Positions 44,501-55,205 of a stretch of 64,000 bases of DNA are shown here, piece by piece; the stretch's first letter is position 1; each line of letters starts with the position of its first letter. The notes under the pieces were generated by a model that worked only from the letters and a program-made list of their open reading frames with translations, was not told the DNA's origin and did no database searches. Location of the stretch: NCBI GenBank assembly GCA_942159475.1, contig OW804096.1, forward strand, positions 133,848,941-133,912,940, given 5' to 3'. Position numbers and translations under genes: made by a program. The stretch is from Sthenelais limicola. Taxonomy: Eukaryota > Annelida > Polychaeta > Phyllodocida > Sigalionidae.

Positions 44501-44773
44501 GTGGCTGGTCTAACACTAAAACTGTATTGAGAGCTTCTTGCCCATCTTGTGAAAATAGTACGGTAGCACTAGACGAACGTGGACCTTATGTGGATAAAAC
44601 CATGTTCTCACCATTCTGGATCACCTGGACAAGTGGAGTCGTAAAAGTTGGTAGAGGATCAACCACTGGCCAAAACCAGATACTTTCATGGACTGATAGC
44701 ACACCGCTCACAGTCAAACATCTCTTTGTCGCTTCCAGGCGTAAATTCCATGGTACATGGATATTTGGAACAG
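44501..44773 (+). CDS. Methyltransf_FA/PAN protein, exon with second half of Methyltransf_FA domain
   Basis: Acceptor CCCATGCAG, donor GTATCC, phase 1 both ends, 91 codons. Reads GGWSNTKTVLR (typical I-G-G-W-x-N-x-x-S/T-x-I/L-R), PFWITWTSGVVKVGRG, ILSWTDSTPLTVKHLFVAS, GTWIFGT, all hallmark strands of the domain. Despite the family name, this domain is not established as an active methyltransferase and is often found in secreted animal proteins. Confidence 0.92.
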
Positions 44774-45833
44774 GTATCCCTTCATGATATGTAAATTGAA
44801 GCCTCCATTAGCTCTAAATAATATCATATAAAACAAAACATTCTTGAGGAGATTAATTAATGTAGGGAAAGATCTTGATTATTCAATTCACAATTCAATC
44901 TTATAAAGTTAGAAAAGATATGCAAGATGTGCAAGACATCATGACTAGAAAATCCAACTGATCGTTTTTTGGAGTTGTTTAATCAAATTACACCAAATAA
45001 AGGCAATCACTTAATGGTTTTTTCTTAAAAAATTGTGGAGAAAAAAGGTATTACTGGGAACCTTTAATATGCCTATTCAAAGTTGGACTGGTCAAGCAGA
45101 ATCAAAATACCAACTGTAGGACACTTTTATTAATTAAATAATTAAACTCCCTATTGTACCGTTTTTGACCATCTGTTCTGCAATATATCTTCATATTTTA
45201 ATTGCCTTAAACAAAAAGTTAATTGATTATCACCAATTGATATGATCATCAAAATAAAAGCAAGGGCAATAAGAATTCATGAATATGGTTAAAAAGGGTA
45301 ATTTCTATTGGATATATTCCATCATGGACATGGACCTGGCCTTAGTATGACATGATTGTACAAAATCATTCAAAAGGATCCTTTAAAGAATGTGGTTAAA
45401 ACTATGCAGTACTTAAACAAATAGTTTAAGTACCCAACAAAACAACTAACGAAATTAATGTTATTTCTGTTGAAAATGTATGTTTGTTAATTCATGCAAT
45501 ATCACGAACATTATTGGGCTTATCATCATGACATCTGTGAAGAGCTGTTAGCACATGATGTAACGGTTGTCAATTCAAGGGTTGTAGTTTGTGGGCCTTC
45601 CCTACTTATAACACTTATTAACTTTTGAAGTATTAAAAAAGTAATTCATTGAATAATTACTACTAGAAGAACTATTCATAAGTGATTGATGATGTGCTAA
45701 AGGATACAAGTTAAATGATGTGTTAATGTTATAGCTCTTGGTACTTTTCTCCATAGTCAATGAATTGCAAACTTTCATATCAATCAGTACTATATTGAAA
45801 ACATAATCAATGTGTTTCTAATTTTGTATTCAG
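44774..45833. other. Intron DNA without a recognised feature
   Basis: About 1.06 kb of AT-rich DNA with no repeat ends recognised. Confidence 0.5.
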
Positions 45834-46114
45834 ATTATTATGGCTGGAACAGACTAATGAAAGGCTGGAGAGGCTACAGAATGGATATTATTACACCTGA
45901 TACAATTGGTAGCAAAGAGGTCCAGAGAATAACAGACTGTTCCTTTGAGTGCATCAGAGCTGGCTGTGAGATCTACAACTATAATTCTATCACCAAACTC
46001 TGCACCTGGTATACTGGGGGCAGTATGCAGGCTGTACTGGATCCAGATAACAAATTCTTTGGAACTTATCATAGACTTGCTGAAACAGAGGTAGATTTTA
46101 TTATTCCACTTTAA
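45834..46114 (+). CDS. Methyltransf_FA/PAN protein, cysteine-containing PAN-like exon
   Basis: Acceptor TTGTATTCAG, phase 1 entry. Reads DCSFECIRAGCEIYNYN then KLCTWYTGG, the C-x3-C-x3-C ... Y-N-Y-N ... C pattern of PAN/apple-type extracellular domains. Reading on gives a stop at 46112-46114, but a GTAGAT donor at 46091 (after ACAGAG) could instead lead to further exons outside those recognised. With the signal peptide and Methyltransf_FA domain the product looks like a secreted adhesion or recognition protein; function unknown. Confidence 0.75.
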
Positions 46115-46559
46115 TTTCATTCAACGATATTATACAATGAATACAAAATTGAAACAAAGATATTATATTTAAGTTTTTATAAGAGCTTTGGACTAGGAGA
46201 AATTGTGTCTCAGAGAAAAAATACCATGATTCTTAATTTTATCATTGAAGCATCAGCGCTATCTATTGTAAATTACTTAATTTATATTTGAAAGGGACAC
46301 AGAATTAATGTTAGGTGGAGCTATTAAAATAAATTTCCATTCCATTTTATTCCAGGCAGCTATAGGAGCAACATAGATTGCATTATAATTCATCAAGATC
46401 TTCTTAACCAAGAGTGTAAAGTGGGTTATTATTTAGTACATGGCATTCTATGTTAACAAACAACACAGCAGACAACTAATATGACATAATAATATTATGG
46501 GCACCAAGAGAGAAATTGATGCCAGTTTTAGTTGAAAGAGTTTGCCATAAATTTCCGCC

Positions 46560-47775
46560 ATAAAGTTGAATTAAATTGCATGGGAATAAGGCATAATCAT
46601 CTTATTATTTAGTACATGGCATTAAGTATTAAGAAAAATTGTAGTGGGCCTGAATATTTGATAGGCACACAGAAGCTTGAGCAGGTCGACTATTACAAAT
46701 TCCTGGGGGTTGAAATAGATAGCAGAATGGATTTTAAGACTTTCCTTGGGAAAAAAATGAATAATGTGAGATCAAAAATAAAAGCAATGTCTAAACTTTA
46801 TAGAATATGTGATGCCAACACCTTAATGATGATTCACAAAACTACTTTGTTACCTATCTTAGATTGAAGTGCTCCTCAAAATTACCTTGATAGGTTACAA
46901 TCCCTACAAAACGCAGCTATTAAAATAGCGCTGAAATTGCCAAAATATACGAGTACTAAAGACATTCATAGGCTGGTACAAATGCCCTCCCTTCAAACCA
47001 GAAGGAACGGTCATATACTTGTCTTATCTTACAGAAGATCGCTAAAACAAGAGTACATTGATAATAGAAATATAAATTTACGAAGGCTTAATGATGGAAA
47101 AAAGCTTAAGGTACCTCACCCTAAAAATGAAGTGTTCCGAAAGTCATATCTATATAAGTTAACTAGCCTCTGGAAGCTAGGGATATAAAAACAAGAAAAG
47201 GTTTCAAGACATACTTAGAAAATAGATACCCTCAGGAGTTTGATATCTACCTGCTGAATGAAAATGAAAACGAAAATGGCATTGTGTAACTTTTGGGAAA
47301 TGTTTATGTATTGGGGGGATGAAAACAGACATGTAGGATCTGTAAGACATATGGTCGACTCATATCGATGGGGTAGGGAATTAATGATTGTGTATTTCAA
47401 TTTGTTATGTCACTTTTATACTATGTCAGCTTAATGAACGGAAATTCATGTGAAATAATAGTAACATATCATCAATCGTTTACTTAAACTCTATTGTAAG
47501 AATGTATAAACATGTTCTTTATGAGTGAAAGTCCACTAAAGAAGGAGGAATATTGAACTTTTAACTTGGACAATAGACTTGGGAAACCAAGCTGAACAAT
47601 TCTACTTGAAAATCAATTAAACTTAGTGAAAGAACACTGACATTTACAATATTTAAAGTAACGGATCCTATGGAAGATCTGCTCCGCAGAGTAATTTTCC
47701 TATTCGGTTATAATGATTGACAAATGATTCAATGTAAGCTGAAACTGAATAAAAGTTATTATATATATATATAAA
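46560..47775 (+). pseudogene. 5'-truncated LINE fragment (RT C-terminal part)
   Basis: Two ORFs in different frames (46616-46867, 46937-47188) read VDYYKFLGVEIDSRMDF, LMMIHKTTLLPILD, then LQSLQNAAIKIALKLP-type sequence and RKSYLYKLTSLWKLG. This is the post-YxDD part of a CR1/L2-type RT, with a stop and a frameshift. Probable 3' UTR runs to an AT tract near 47760. It is not closely similar to LINE B. A 22-base repeat of TTATTATTTAGTACATGGCA type lies at 46427 and at 46601, just before the fragment. Confidence 0.8.
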
Positions 47776-49075
47776 ACCACACACATATGTACAGGAAGGC
47801 ATTATATGTTGGCATGGTAAGTTATGGTGATTTTCACTATATTGCAAAAAGCTGGTTCCAGTAACTTTAAGAATTATCGAAGATATAGAGAGTGGAAAAA
47901 GTTCATCAACAAATGGTAGCCAACTCCAAGCATGTCAGCTGAAACGTTCATTTTACCAGGAGTTTTTGTAAAATTAATATGACCCCCTCGTCACTGCTGA
48001 CGAACAAAGCAGTACAAGCGCTATAGTTGATTTTTCCTTTTCTGATCAATCTCTAGGGTATTGTGTAGTGATTATTAAGAAACCCTTATAGAAAGGGTTC
48101 GGAATGGAGTAAACTAGATATACATCAACTCTTTACCTCTTAATTTAGGATGTCTTGTGTTTACATCATTCGATAGTATCCAAATAACTTTTTTTTTGTA
48201 TCTTTTTTTTCAGAAAATTATTTCTGGGGCATGCCTGGTATCAATTCAAAACACATTTGTCTGAACATCCCTGCACCCACAGTCCTACAACTTTGTTGAA
48301 TTGTGCATATCACATTTCTCATCAATAAAAACTAACTTAACCTATTGAGAAACAGTGAAATGTGAGTAGAAATCTAGTTCAAAGGTGATGGTACCGGGCA
48401 TACACTCTTGGATTCTTGTTTACACTAAGACTGCATTACTCCTTCCATTGACCTATGGCAGGAACAATTTTCATTGAGCACGGTTTTGAAAACAACTTTT
48501 TAAACATATCAATAATGATTAGACAGCTGAATATCACACAGATTGCTGATTCCTAATCATCTTAACAATATTGCCACACCATACAAGTGCATGTATAATC
48601 CTCTGTCCTCTCATTCTGGTAGACAATGGCCAAGAAGTCCCAGGAATACCTACCCAATAACTATATGTGGTGGGTGTCTTGGTTTCCAAAAGAAAAAAAC
48701 AGTGGCTTGGTCATATGAAAACAGTTTGAATGTGTTCTAGCTTTTCCTTTCCTTCCATACCAGGCATCCCTCAATATACCAGGCATACCCCTGATATGAT
48801 TTGCATTCATATCTTTACAATAAATTGATTTGGAAAGTTGGTATTTGGTGTGCATATTAGAATAAATACTTAGATAAGATATAGAGAATTTTTAGTTTCC
48901 TAATTAGAGTGAAACTGGATCTACATCATAATATAGTACAGGGGATGCCCGGTACCAAATTGTATAAAATCCCTGGTCATGTAAACACTAGAGTATGGCC
49001 CTGCTAATGTCTCCATTACTGGCCTAATTGTACCTAGATTGTATTAAGGATATGTTGAACTGTATTTTGGGTATT
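47776..49075. other. Unassigned AT-rich DNA
   Basis: Short related phrases (GGCATGCCTGGTATC, GGTACCGGGCATAC, GATGCCCGGTACC) recur in both orientations around 48230, 48390 and 48945, hinting at a decayed inverted-repeat element, but no clear ends were found. Confidence 0.35.
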
Positions 49076-49079
49076 TTAA

Positions 49080-49631
49080 CTCATTGAGGACGGGGGCAGT
49101 TTACACATAATTTGCCTGGCTTTTCCCCCTTTTTGGGCATCAGGACGGGTGTTTAACACAAGGTTTAGGGTATAAAAACACTTTAAGAATATTTTCTTCA
49201 AATAATATGTGTCATATGTACATCGTTTAATAGGTGTAAATAGTTATTGATCATATCTTTTCATAATTTCTAGAATTTGGTCTTCAATAATTAAAATAAT
49301 GGGTCTCAATTGGGTGCAATATGGCGGCAACCTTGCTCCAAATTCGCTTTCCAGCATTTACATATGTTAGTTATGACGTCATCATTATTGTCTCCATGAC
49401 AACATACCTATAAAGATATTTTTAGTGTGTTTGTATACATATATTTTAAATTTCATCAAAATCCGTTTATTTTTTTTAAGTTATGCCCCCTTCAATTCAT
49501 ATAAAAAATTGCTGCCTTGAGGCATCACCCCGTCCTTAATGGAGAGGACGTCATGCTGCCTGCAGGCAGCATCCCTTCCCCAACGCCATTTTGAAAATGC
49601 TGCCTAGAGGCAGCATCCCGTCCTCAATGAG
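49080..49631. mobile_element. TTAA-flanked MITE (piggyBac-type candidate)
   Basis: A perfect 15-base terminal inverted repeat, CTCATTGAGGACGGG / CCCGTCCTCAATGAG, flanked on each side by TTAA (49076-49079 and 49632-49635). TTAA target duplication is the signature of piggyBac-type transposition. The interior is non-coding and has a GCTGCCTGCAGGCAGC palindrome with a related GCTGCCTAGAGGCAGC. Confidence 0.85.
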
Positions 49632-49688
49632 TTAAATCATATGTCAAGAATATATTTTCAGCCAGTATACCACAATCTATGTTTGATA

Positions 49689-51352
49689 CCGGTGTAGCAG
49701 TTCTAATGTACCCCCCATCAGATGTACCCCCCGGTATAACTAACCTAGGTCTAATGTACCGGGGGTACATTTGACCTAGGTCCAATATACCCCCGGGGGT
49801 ACTTTAGACCTAGGTTGGATATACCCCCTCCAGTTTTAATATACCCCCGGGGGTAACATAGACCTAGGTCAAATGTACCCCCACCAGGTTCAAAGTACCC
49901 CAAAGGGGGAAACTAAACCTAGGTCTAATATACCCCAAATATTTGAAAATAATACATACCTAATAGTCAGAACTCAATAGATTTTAGTAATGAATTAGTG
50001 TGATCTGAGAAAAGTATTTAATTCAGGATATGAATTACACAGAGTGCTGTTCTCATCACATCCTGTAGCATTTTATTAGATATTAAATTATTGACATAAT
50101 ATTATAATAGTGACTATTCTACTTATAGGCATTACATAGAGCAAAAATCGTAAATTCCATTCTACAATAGTCCAATTCAATTTTAAATGTGGGGTTGTAG
50201 CATAATCTTAATTTGAGGCAAGTAATGGAATCAATAGAATTTACAAAATTCAAGATTATCATTAGTACAGGCATTTTAGCATGGAACCCGGAATAAAATA
50301 ATGTAAAGCTGATTTTTGGATATATGATGCGGGACACATGGGGGATCATTCCCTGAAAAGTCCCCACCTAGGGACTGTGTGCTTTTTGAGATTTTGACCT
50401 TTTTGAGTCATTTTCCACAAAATAGCATTGGTCTCTATGGGAAAAAGCACCTGGCTCAGGCCATTATTGCCAACATTAGGAATATTAAGCATTGTTATTT
50501 GCAGGGAATATATCATATATAAAATATACTGTACAGGTTGGGGTATTATAGTAAACAAGTAGGTATGGAGATTCCAAAAATATGTTTCAACAAAATATCC
50601 TTTTTTTTTAATTTTGTTGCCATGGCAATGCCATGCCAATATATGCCATATTTACTGTTTTGGGTGGCCATCTTGAATTTTGCAGCTACTGGCCACCAGG
50701 GGTGTCTACCAACTTGTAGCTGGTGCTTTTTGAAAATTTCAGGCCTTATTTAACACCATGCAAAATTTCAAAAAGGTGTTTCAAGGTGCACAATGTAGAC
50801 AATTAGGTCCCCAAATAGTATGACCTGATCTGAAAAAATGCTTTTTTCACCAAAATCTGACCGTTGCCATGGCAACAAAATTAAAAAAAAAGGATATTTT
50901 GTTGAAACATATATTTTTGGAATCTCCATACCTACTTGTTTACTATAATACCCCAACCTGTACAGTATATTTTATATATGATATATTACCTGCAAATAAC
51001 AATGCTTAATATTCCTAATGTTGGCAATAATGGCCTGAGCCAGGTGCTTTTTCCCATAGAGACCAATGCTATTTTGTGGAAAATGACACAAAAAGGTCAA
51101 AATCTCAAAAAGCACACAGTCCCTAGGTGGGGACTTTTCAGGGAATGATCCCCCATGTGTCCCGCATCATATATCCAAAAATCAGCTTTACATTATTTTA
51201 TTCCGGGTTTGGCCTTAAATCTACCTAAAATGCCTGTACTACATAGAAACAAAGGGGGGTAATTTGAACCTAGAGGGGGTCATTTAAACCTGAGGTCTAA
51301 ATTACCGGGGGGGTACATTAGATCGGGGGGTAATTTAGAACTGTTACACCGG
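49689..51352. mobile_element. Foldback element ii: giant imperfect palindrome (1.66 kb)
   Basis: Outermost ends: CCGGTGTAGCAGTTCTAATG and the inverted AATTTAGAACTG-TACACCGG. Next come arrays of two alternating palindromic words, CCCCCGGGGG-type and GACCTAGGTC (left 49715-49935; right, sparser, 51250-51340). Innermost are long arms, about 50265-50636 and 50864-51239, nearly identical inverted copies around a 230-base centre. The arms start TACAGGCATTTTA. The ORFs in each arm are mirror copies and not genes. No transposase. Confidence 0.85.
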
Positions 51353-52060
51353 GAATCCCCCAGAGGCTCCTAAAGATTTGACATTTGAGTATAGAACTAA
51401 CATACAGTGATGAGAGCTAATAAAAAGTTAAAATTTTACCATGTTGTCATAAATATGTATAAGGAATGAAACCAGGTAAAATGTAATACCTAGAACAGTT
51501 ACTTTTTTTCAGAATGGAGGTACAATGTGAAAAAGTAGTGAATTCTGAGCTGTCTTTACATGAATATTAACATTTAGAGTGATTTTTTCATCAAAAAACT
51601 TACAAATAATCATACTAATGTGCACATTTTCATGAAGCTATGGATGTCCCCTTTCCAATGATATCAGGATCATTAGGATTTATTCATTTGTTTGCAATAC
51701 CCATCTAAATATTATTAAAATAGTCTTTGGGGCCTGATCACCATTATATTTCACATGCACATTGCCAAAAATAGTGCTGAGCCATTTCGCTATGTTTAAT
51801 GGGTTTGAAATGGGTTGAAATTGAACACCCCATCCAGGGTCCCCATCGGTGCCTGAAAACAATCTCCTATCAGTGCCCCTACACCAGAATGAGGCAATTT
51901 GCATATTGTGTGTGTATATAGGTCAGTGCAGTCTCCTGCTAACCTATAGATCATAGGCGTCATAGCATGGACACTTTTTAAAAAGTGGTTTTCTACACTT
52001 TACTCCCGATTTTGTTAGTTATACTTGGTAATGTTACTTATAATTTAAGAGCTAAAAATG
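51353..52060. other. Intergenic DNA without a recognised feature
   Basis: AT-rich DNA; the ORF at 51680-51904 (minus) has no recognised similarity. Confidence 0.5.
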
Positions 52061-52069
52061 GTTGTAAGG

Positions 52070-52335
52070 TCTGATGAGATCGGTGGGTGATGAGATCGGC
52101 GGGTGATGAGATCGGCGGTGGGATGAGATCGGCAGGTGAGAGATCAGCGGGGGTTGAAATTGATGGGGGGATGAGATCGATGGGTGAGAGATCTGCGGGG
52201 GAAGAGATTGGCGGGTGATACATCAGCGGGGGATGAGATCGGTGGATGAGAGATCGGCGGGTGAGAGAACTGCAGGCGGATGAGATCGGCGGGTGAGAGA
52301 TTGACATGGGGGCTGAGATCGGTGGGTGACAGAAT
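52070..52335. repeat. Minisatellite based on GATGAGATCGGCGGGTGAGA
   Basis: About 12-14 degenerate units built from GATGAGATCGGCGGGT and GAGAGATCGGCGG. Antisense reading gives a repetitive Ser/Pro/Asp/Leu ORF that is a by-product. A (GTCT)n tract follows at about 52348-52372. Confidence 0.9.
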
Positions 52336-52432
52336 GCATCTCAGCTGTGTCTCTGTCTGTCTGTCTCTCTCTCACCCTTTCTTTCTTTGCCTCAGTCTTC
52401 AGCACTCGGTACAGTGTGTGTAATTAATTTTT

Positions 52433-52770
52433 TCCGATCCCATATACTGACGAGGCCGCCAGGCCGAGTGAGTATTTGGGATCGTACACCATTTGAATGC
52501 CATAACCAGAGTGGTATAATCATTTTAGTCCGTAATGGGTCAGATCAACAACAAAAATGCCTTAACTTCGCTATCGGGGGTAAAACTATATTAAAATAAT
52601 TTCTACCGATTCAGATTTTTTATTTATTTCTTTTTTAAGTCGCTAGACACACTAACAGAGCTGAATAGATCAAGGTCAAGGTCGCCATAAGCTGGGCGCT
52701 TGATCACACCATGGTATATGGCCTCATATTGCATTCAAAATATAACCAAAATCTGACTGAGAATGGACTA
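52433..52770 (+). repeat. Dispersed repeat, copy 2 (copy 1 at 4590-4912)
   Basis: The same order as copy 1: hairpin remnant with GC-rich centre (52433-52520), then the 245-base segment containing GATCAAGGTCAAGGTCGCC and CCATGGTATATGGCC. The left hairpin arm is missing here. Confidence 0.8.
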
Positions 52771-52917
52771 AATAGACAAAATTGACCGGTGGGCATGTGG
52801 GAGGTGGTTATCTCCCGCGGGCGTAGCAATATCGTAAGGGGTGCGTAGCAACCCGACGATTTGCGTAGCCCAAGGGAGATAACCGCCTCCCACACGCCCA
52901 CTAGTCAATTTTGTATT
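52770..52917. repeat. Long hairpin, third type
   Basis: Arms of about 45-50 bases: AAATAGACAAAATTGACCGG to GGTTATCTCCC on the left; GGGAGATAACCGCC to GTCAATTTTGTATTT on the right. The centre has repeated GCGTAGC words (GGGCGTAGCAA, GTGCGTAGCAA, TTGCGTAGCCC). It follows GAATGGACTAAA, like the other hairpins. Confidence 0.78.
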
Positions 52918-53106
52918 TATTATACCTCCATTTTCCAACATTTTACCTAGAAAATGGTTGTAATTCCCTCTACAGTTAAATCTTTATAATGCCGTGGGAA
53001 TGCCGTTAGACTTCAGCACCCTACAGGTTTCAAGAAACCTGTACTAACCTGTTCATTTTCCCCGATTGCAGCACGATTGCACCAATAATAAAATTACAAC
53101 CACTTC

Positions 53107-53590
53107 ATAGAAACACCCCAGTAGCACACTTTTATTCCTAGAATGTTCCCTCAATGTTTGGTTGTTTGTTAGCTTAATGTTTGAAAGTGAAAATTTGTTG
53201 GATGTTCCCGGAACATGTGTTAGAGGAACGTTCCTACCTAACATTAATACAACGTTTAACATTTATGTTTTGCTAACGTTGATAACCAAACGTTCTACCA
53301 CTGTTTTTTTATAACACTATTAGAACATACTTTAGTAACATTATCCTAATAGTTGAAAAGGATGTTAGGAGAACATTCCCATCTAACATGGAATTAATGT
53401 TTTTAACTAAAATTCCCCCAATGTTTGTCTCTTCCAATTAGCCTACTCTTCATTTTTAACATTTGAAAAACATTCGTTATAAACATTTATCTTAAAACGT
53501 TCTCTTTTATTTACTCAAAAAATCATCATTTCATCATTTGGGTTCTGCATTTTCTTCATATCCTTAAAAATTCCCTGTGTGTATTCAATA
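53107..53590. mobile_element. Repeat with CCCAGTAGCACAC end, copy A (one end only)
   Basis: Begins CCCAGTAGCACACTTTTATT and contains many AACGTT/AACATT and GTTCC words in both orientations (53140-53520). The matching right end was not found before 53600, so it may be truncated or the outer half of a composite reaching 55205. Confidence 0.6.
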
Positions 53591-53599
53591 TCTTGCTTT

Positions 53600-54575
53600 T
53601 TGCTGGGTCTAGCTGGCCTCTAATCCTGTGAATGTTTATTTAAGGGCTTATTGAGTGTCACCAACGGCCAGTGGGTACTACAATCAGATAGCCATGCCTT
53701 ATGGCTTACATGTAATCAATATCTTCCTGTATTTCCTGCCTGTAGCATCCTAATCCATAACCGTTTTCTGTACTAAGGAAATAAAACAAAGGGGTTAGGG
53801 TCAAGGCAAAAGGAATGACAAAATACACTTGAACAGTAAAAGAAAAGAATACCTTCACAATTCCGTATTCTGAATAATAATCATGTCTTTGTCCTGACTT
53901 ATACTATATCCAACTTACTTGTCAGCTCTGCAAAAATACCCACTCCTACAACCAAGGAAATTAAATATCATTTATATGTTTGGCTCCTACTCTTTAAAAC
54001 AACATCGCCCATGGCTACATTGATGTAGATCCTGTAAATAAAAGGAAAATTATTGATTATATAGCATCTGGTACAAACATATAGTAGAGAAAATGATACC
54101 AAGATATAAATGCCAGTCTATTGTCTATAATTCAAATACATGTATTATCTTATCAATGCAGCTTGTGCTATTTAGAGAGCTTAGTGAGAGACTGAACTTC
54201 AACATGATATAACCAAAGCATATTGTTGAAGATCGATATAGAGGCTTAGAGAAATGAATAATAGGTAACTTACTCTAGCAGTCAACTTGAAGTGTTCCCT
54301 CCTTGATGGTTCAACTGTGACTAAGAGTCCAGTGGCTTAGTGGTTCAAAACCAGTGGTGTAATCCCCCTGAGACCCCACTGGTGGTGCCCTCTAACTCCC
54401 AGGGTAGTAAACCACCATATATTGTTGAGAGGGAAAATGCTAATGGGTGCTATAACCTGTACTCTTCTTAAATATTATCAATGGATCACCATGCATCACA
54501 TTTAAAATGATGAGCTCAAGCCGATTCCAGTGATTCTGTGACTCATTTTTCTGTGACACATCACATACATATATA
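53600..54575. other. Unassigned DNA; MITE fragment near the end
   Basis: At about 54490-54570 a short stretch (CATCACATTTAAAATGATGAG, CAAGCCGATTCCAGTGAT, GACTCATTTTTCTGTGACACA) resembles parts of the GTGATATGTTTCAGG MITEs and may be an internally deleted copy. The rest holds nothing recognised. Confidence 0.4.
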
Positions 54576-54578
54576 TAC

Positions 54579-55205
54579 CCCAGTAGCACACTTTTATTCC
54601 TAGAAATTCTCATTAAACTTGACGTTTTCTATTGTGCCCTGACTAACATAGGAGTATTACATAGGAGAAGGGTGAAATTAAAATTGTATAAAAACATATC
54701 AAGATGTCTTATTTTAAGATTAGAAGTAATTTTATGAATTTGTTATGTCTAGGAGATTGAAAGAACTTAATTTTAACCAATGCAACTATAATTATGTCAG
54801 TTTTCATTGGAGAGATAACAATTTGAGAACATAAATTTAATAATGTTTCTTCAATGTTTGGGTATGATTGTTTGCAGAACAGACGACTGACAACATTAGC
54901 AGAAAGTTAGCAAATATGGCTCCAGGAACATAAATACCCAATGTTATGTTAATGTTCACAGAAAAATGTTTGGGGAACATTATTTTTTAAAACGTTCATT
55001 TAATGTGTGGAAATTATTGTTCCTTAAACATTTCTTTCAGAACATTAGCTGAATGTTAGCTAATAACATTCCAGGAACATAAAATCCTAACATTCCTAGG
55101 ACGTTTGGTAAAAAACATTTGCTTTATGTTTTCTAAGTGTTTCCTACAAACAAACACAGGAGGAACACGATCCCAATGTTCCCCAAATGTTGTGTGCTAC
55201 TGGGG
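54579..55205. mobile_element. MITE-like element with CCCCAGTAGCACAC termini, copy B
   Basis: Left end CCCCAGTAGCACAC (54579) and inverted right end GTGTGCTACTGGGG (to about 55205). The right half (54840-55200) is dense in AACATT, AACGTT and TTCC words, like copy A. Non-coding. Confidence 0.75.

Noticed and set aside
50119..51148. Four mirror-image ORFs (such as those starting MGYYSKQVGMEIPK)
   Set aside because: They are the same arm read in both directions within foldback ii, not independent genes.
52038..52405. Ser/Pro/Leu-rich ORF on the minus strand
   Set aside because: Direct product of the GATGAGATCGGCGGGT minisatellite.
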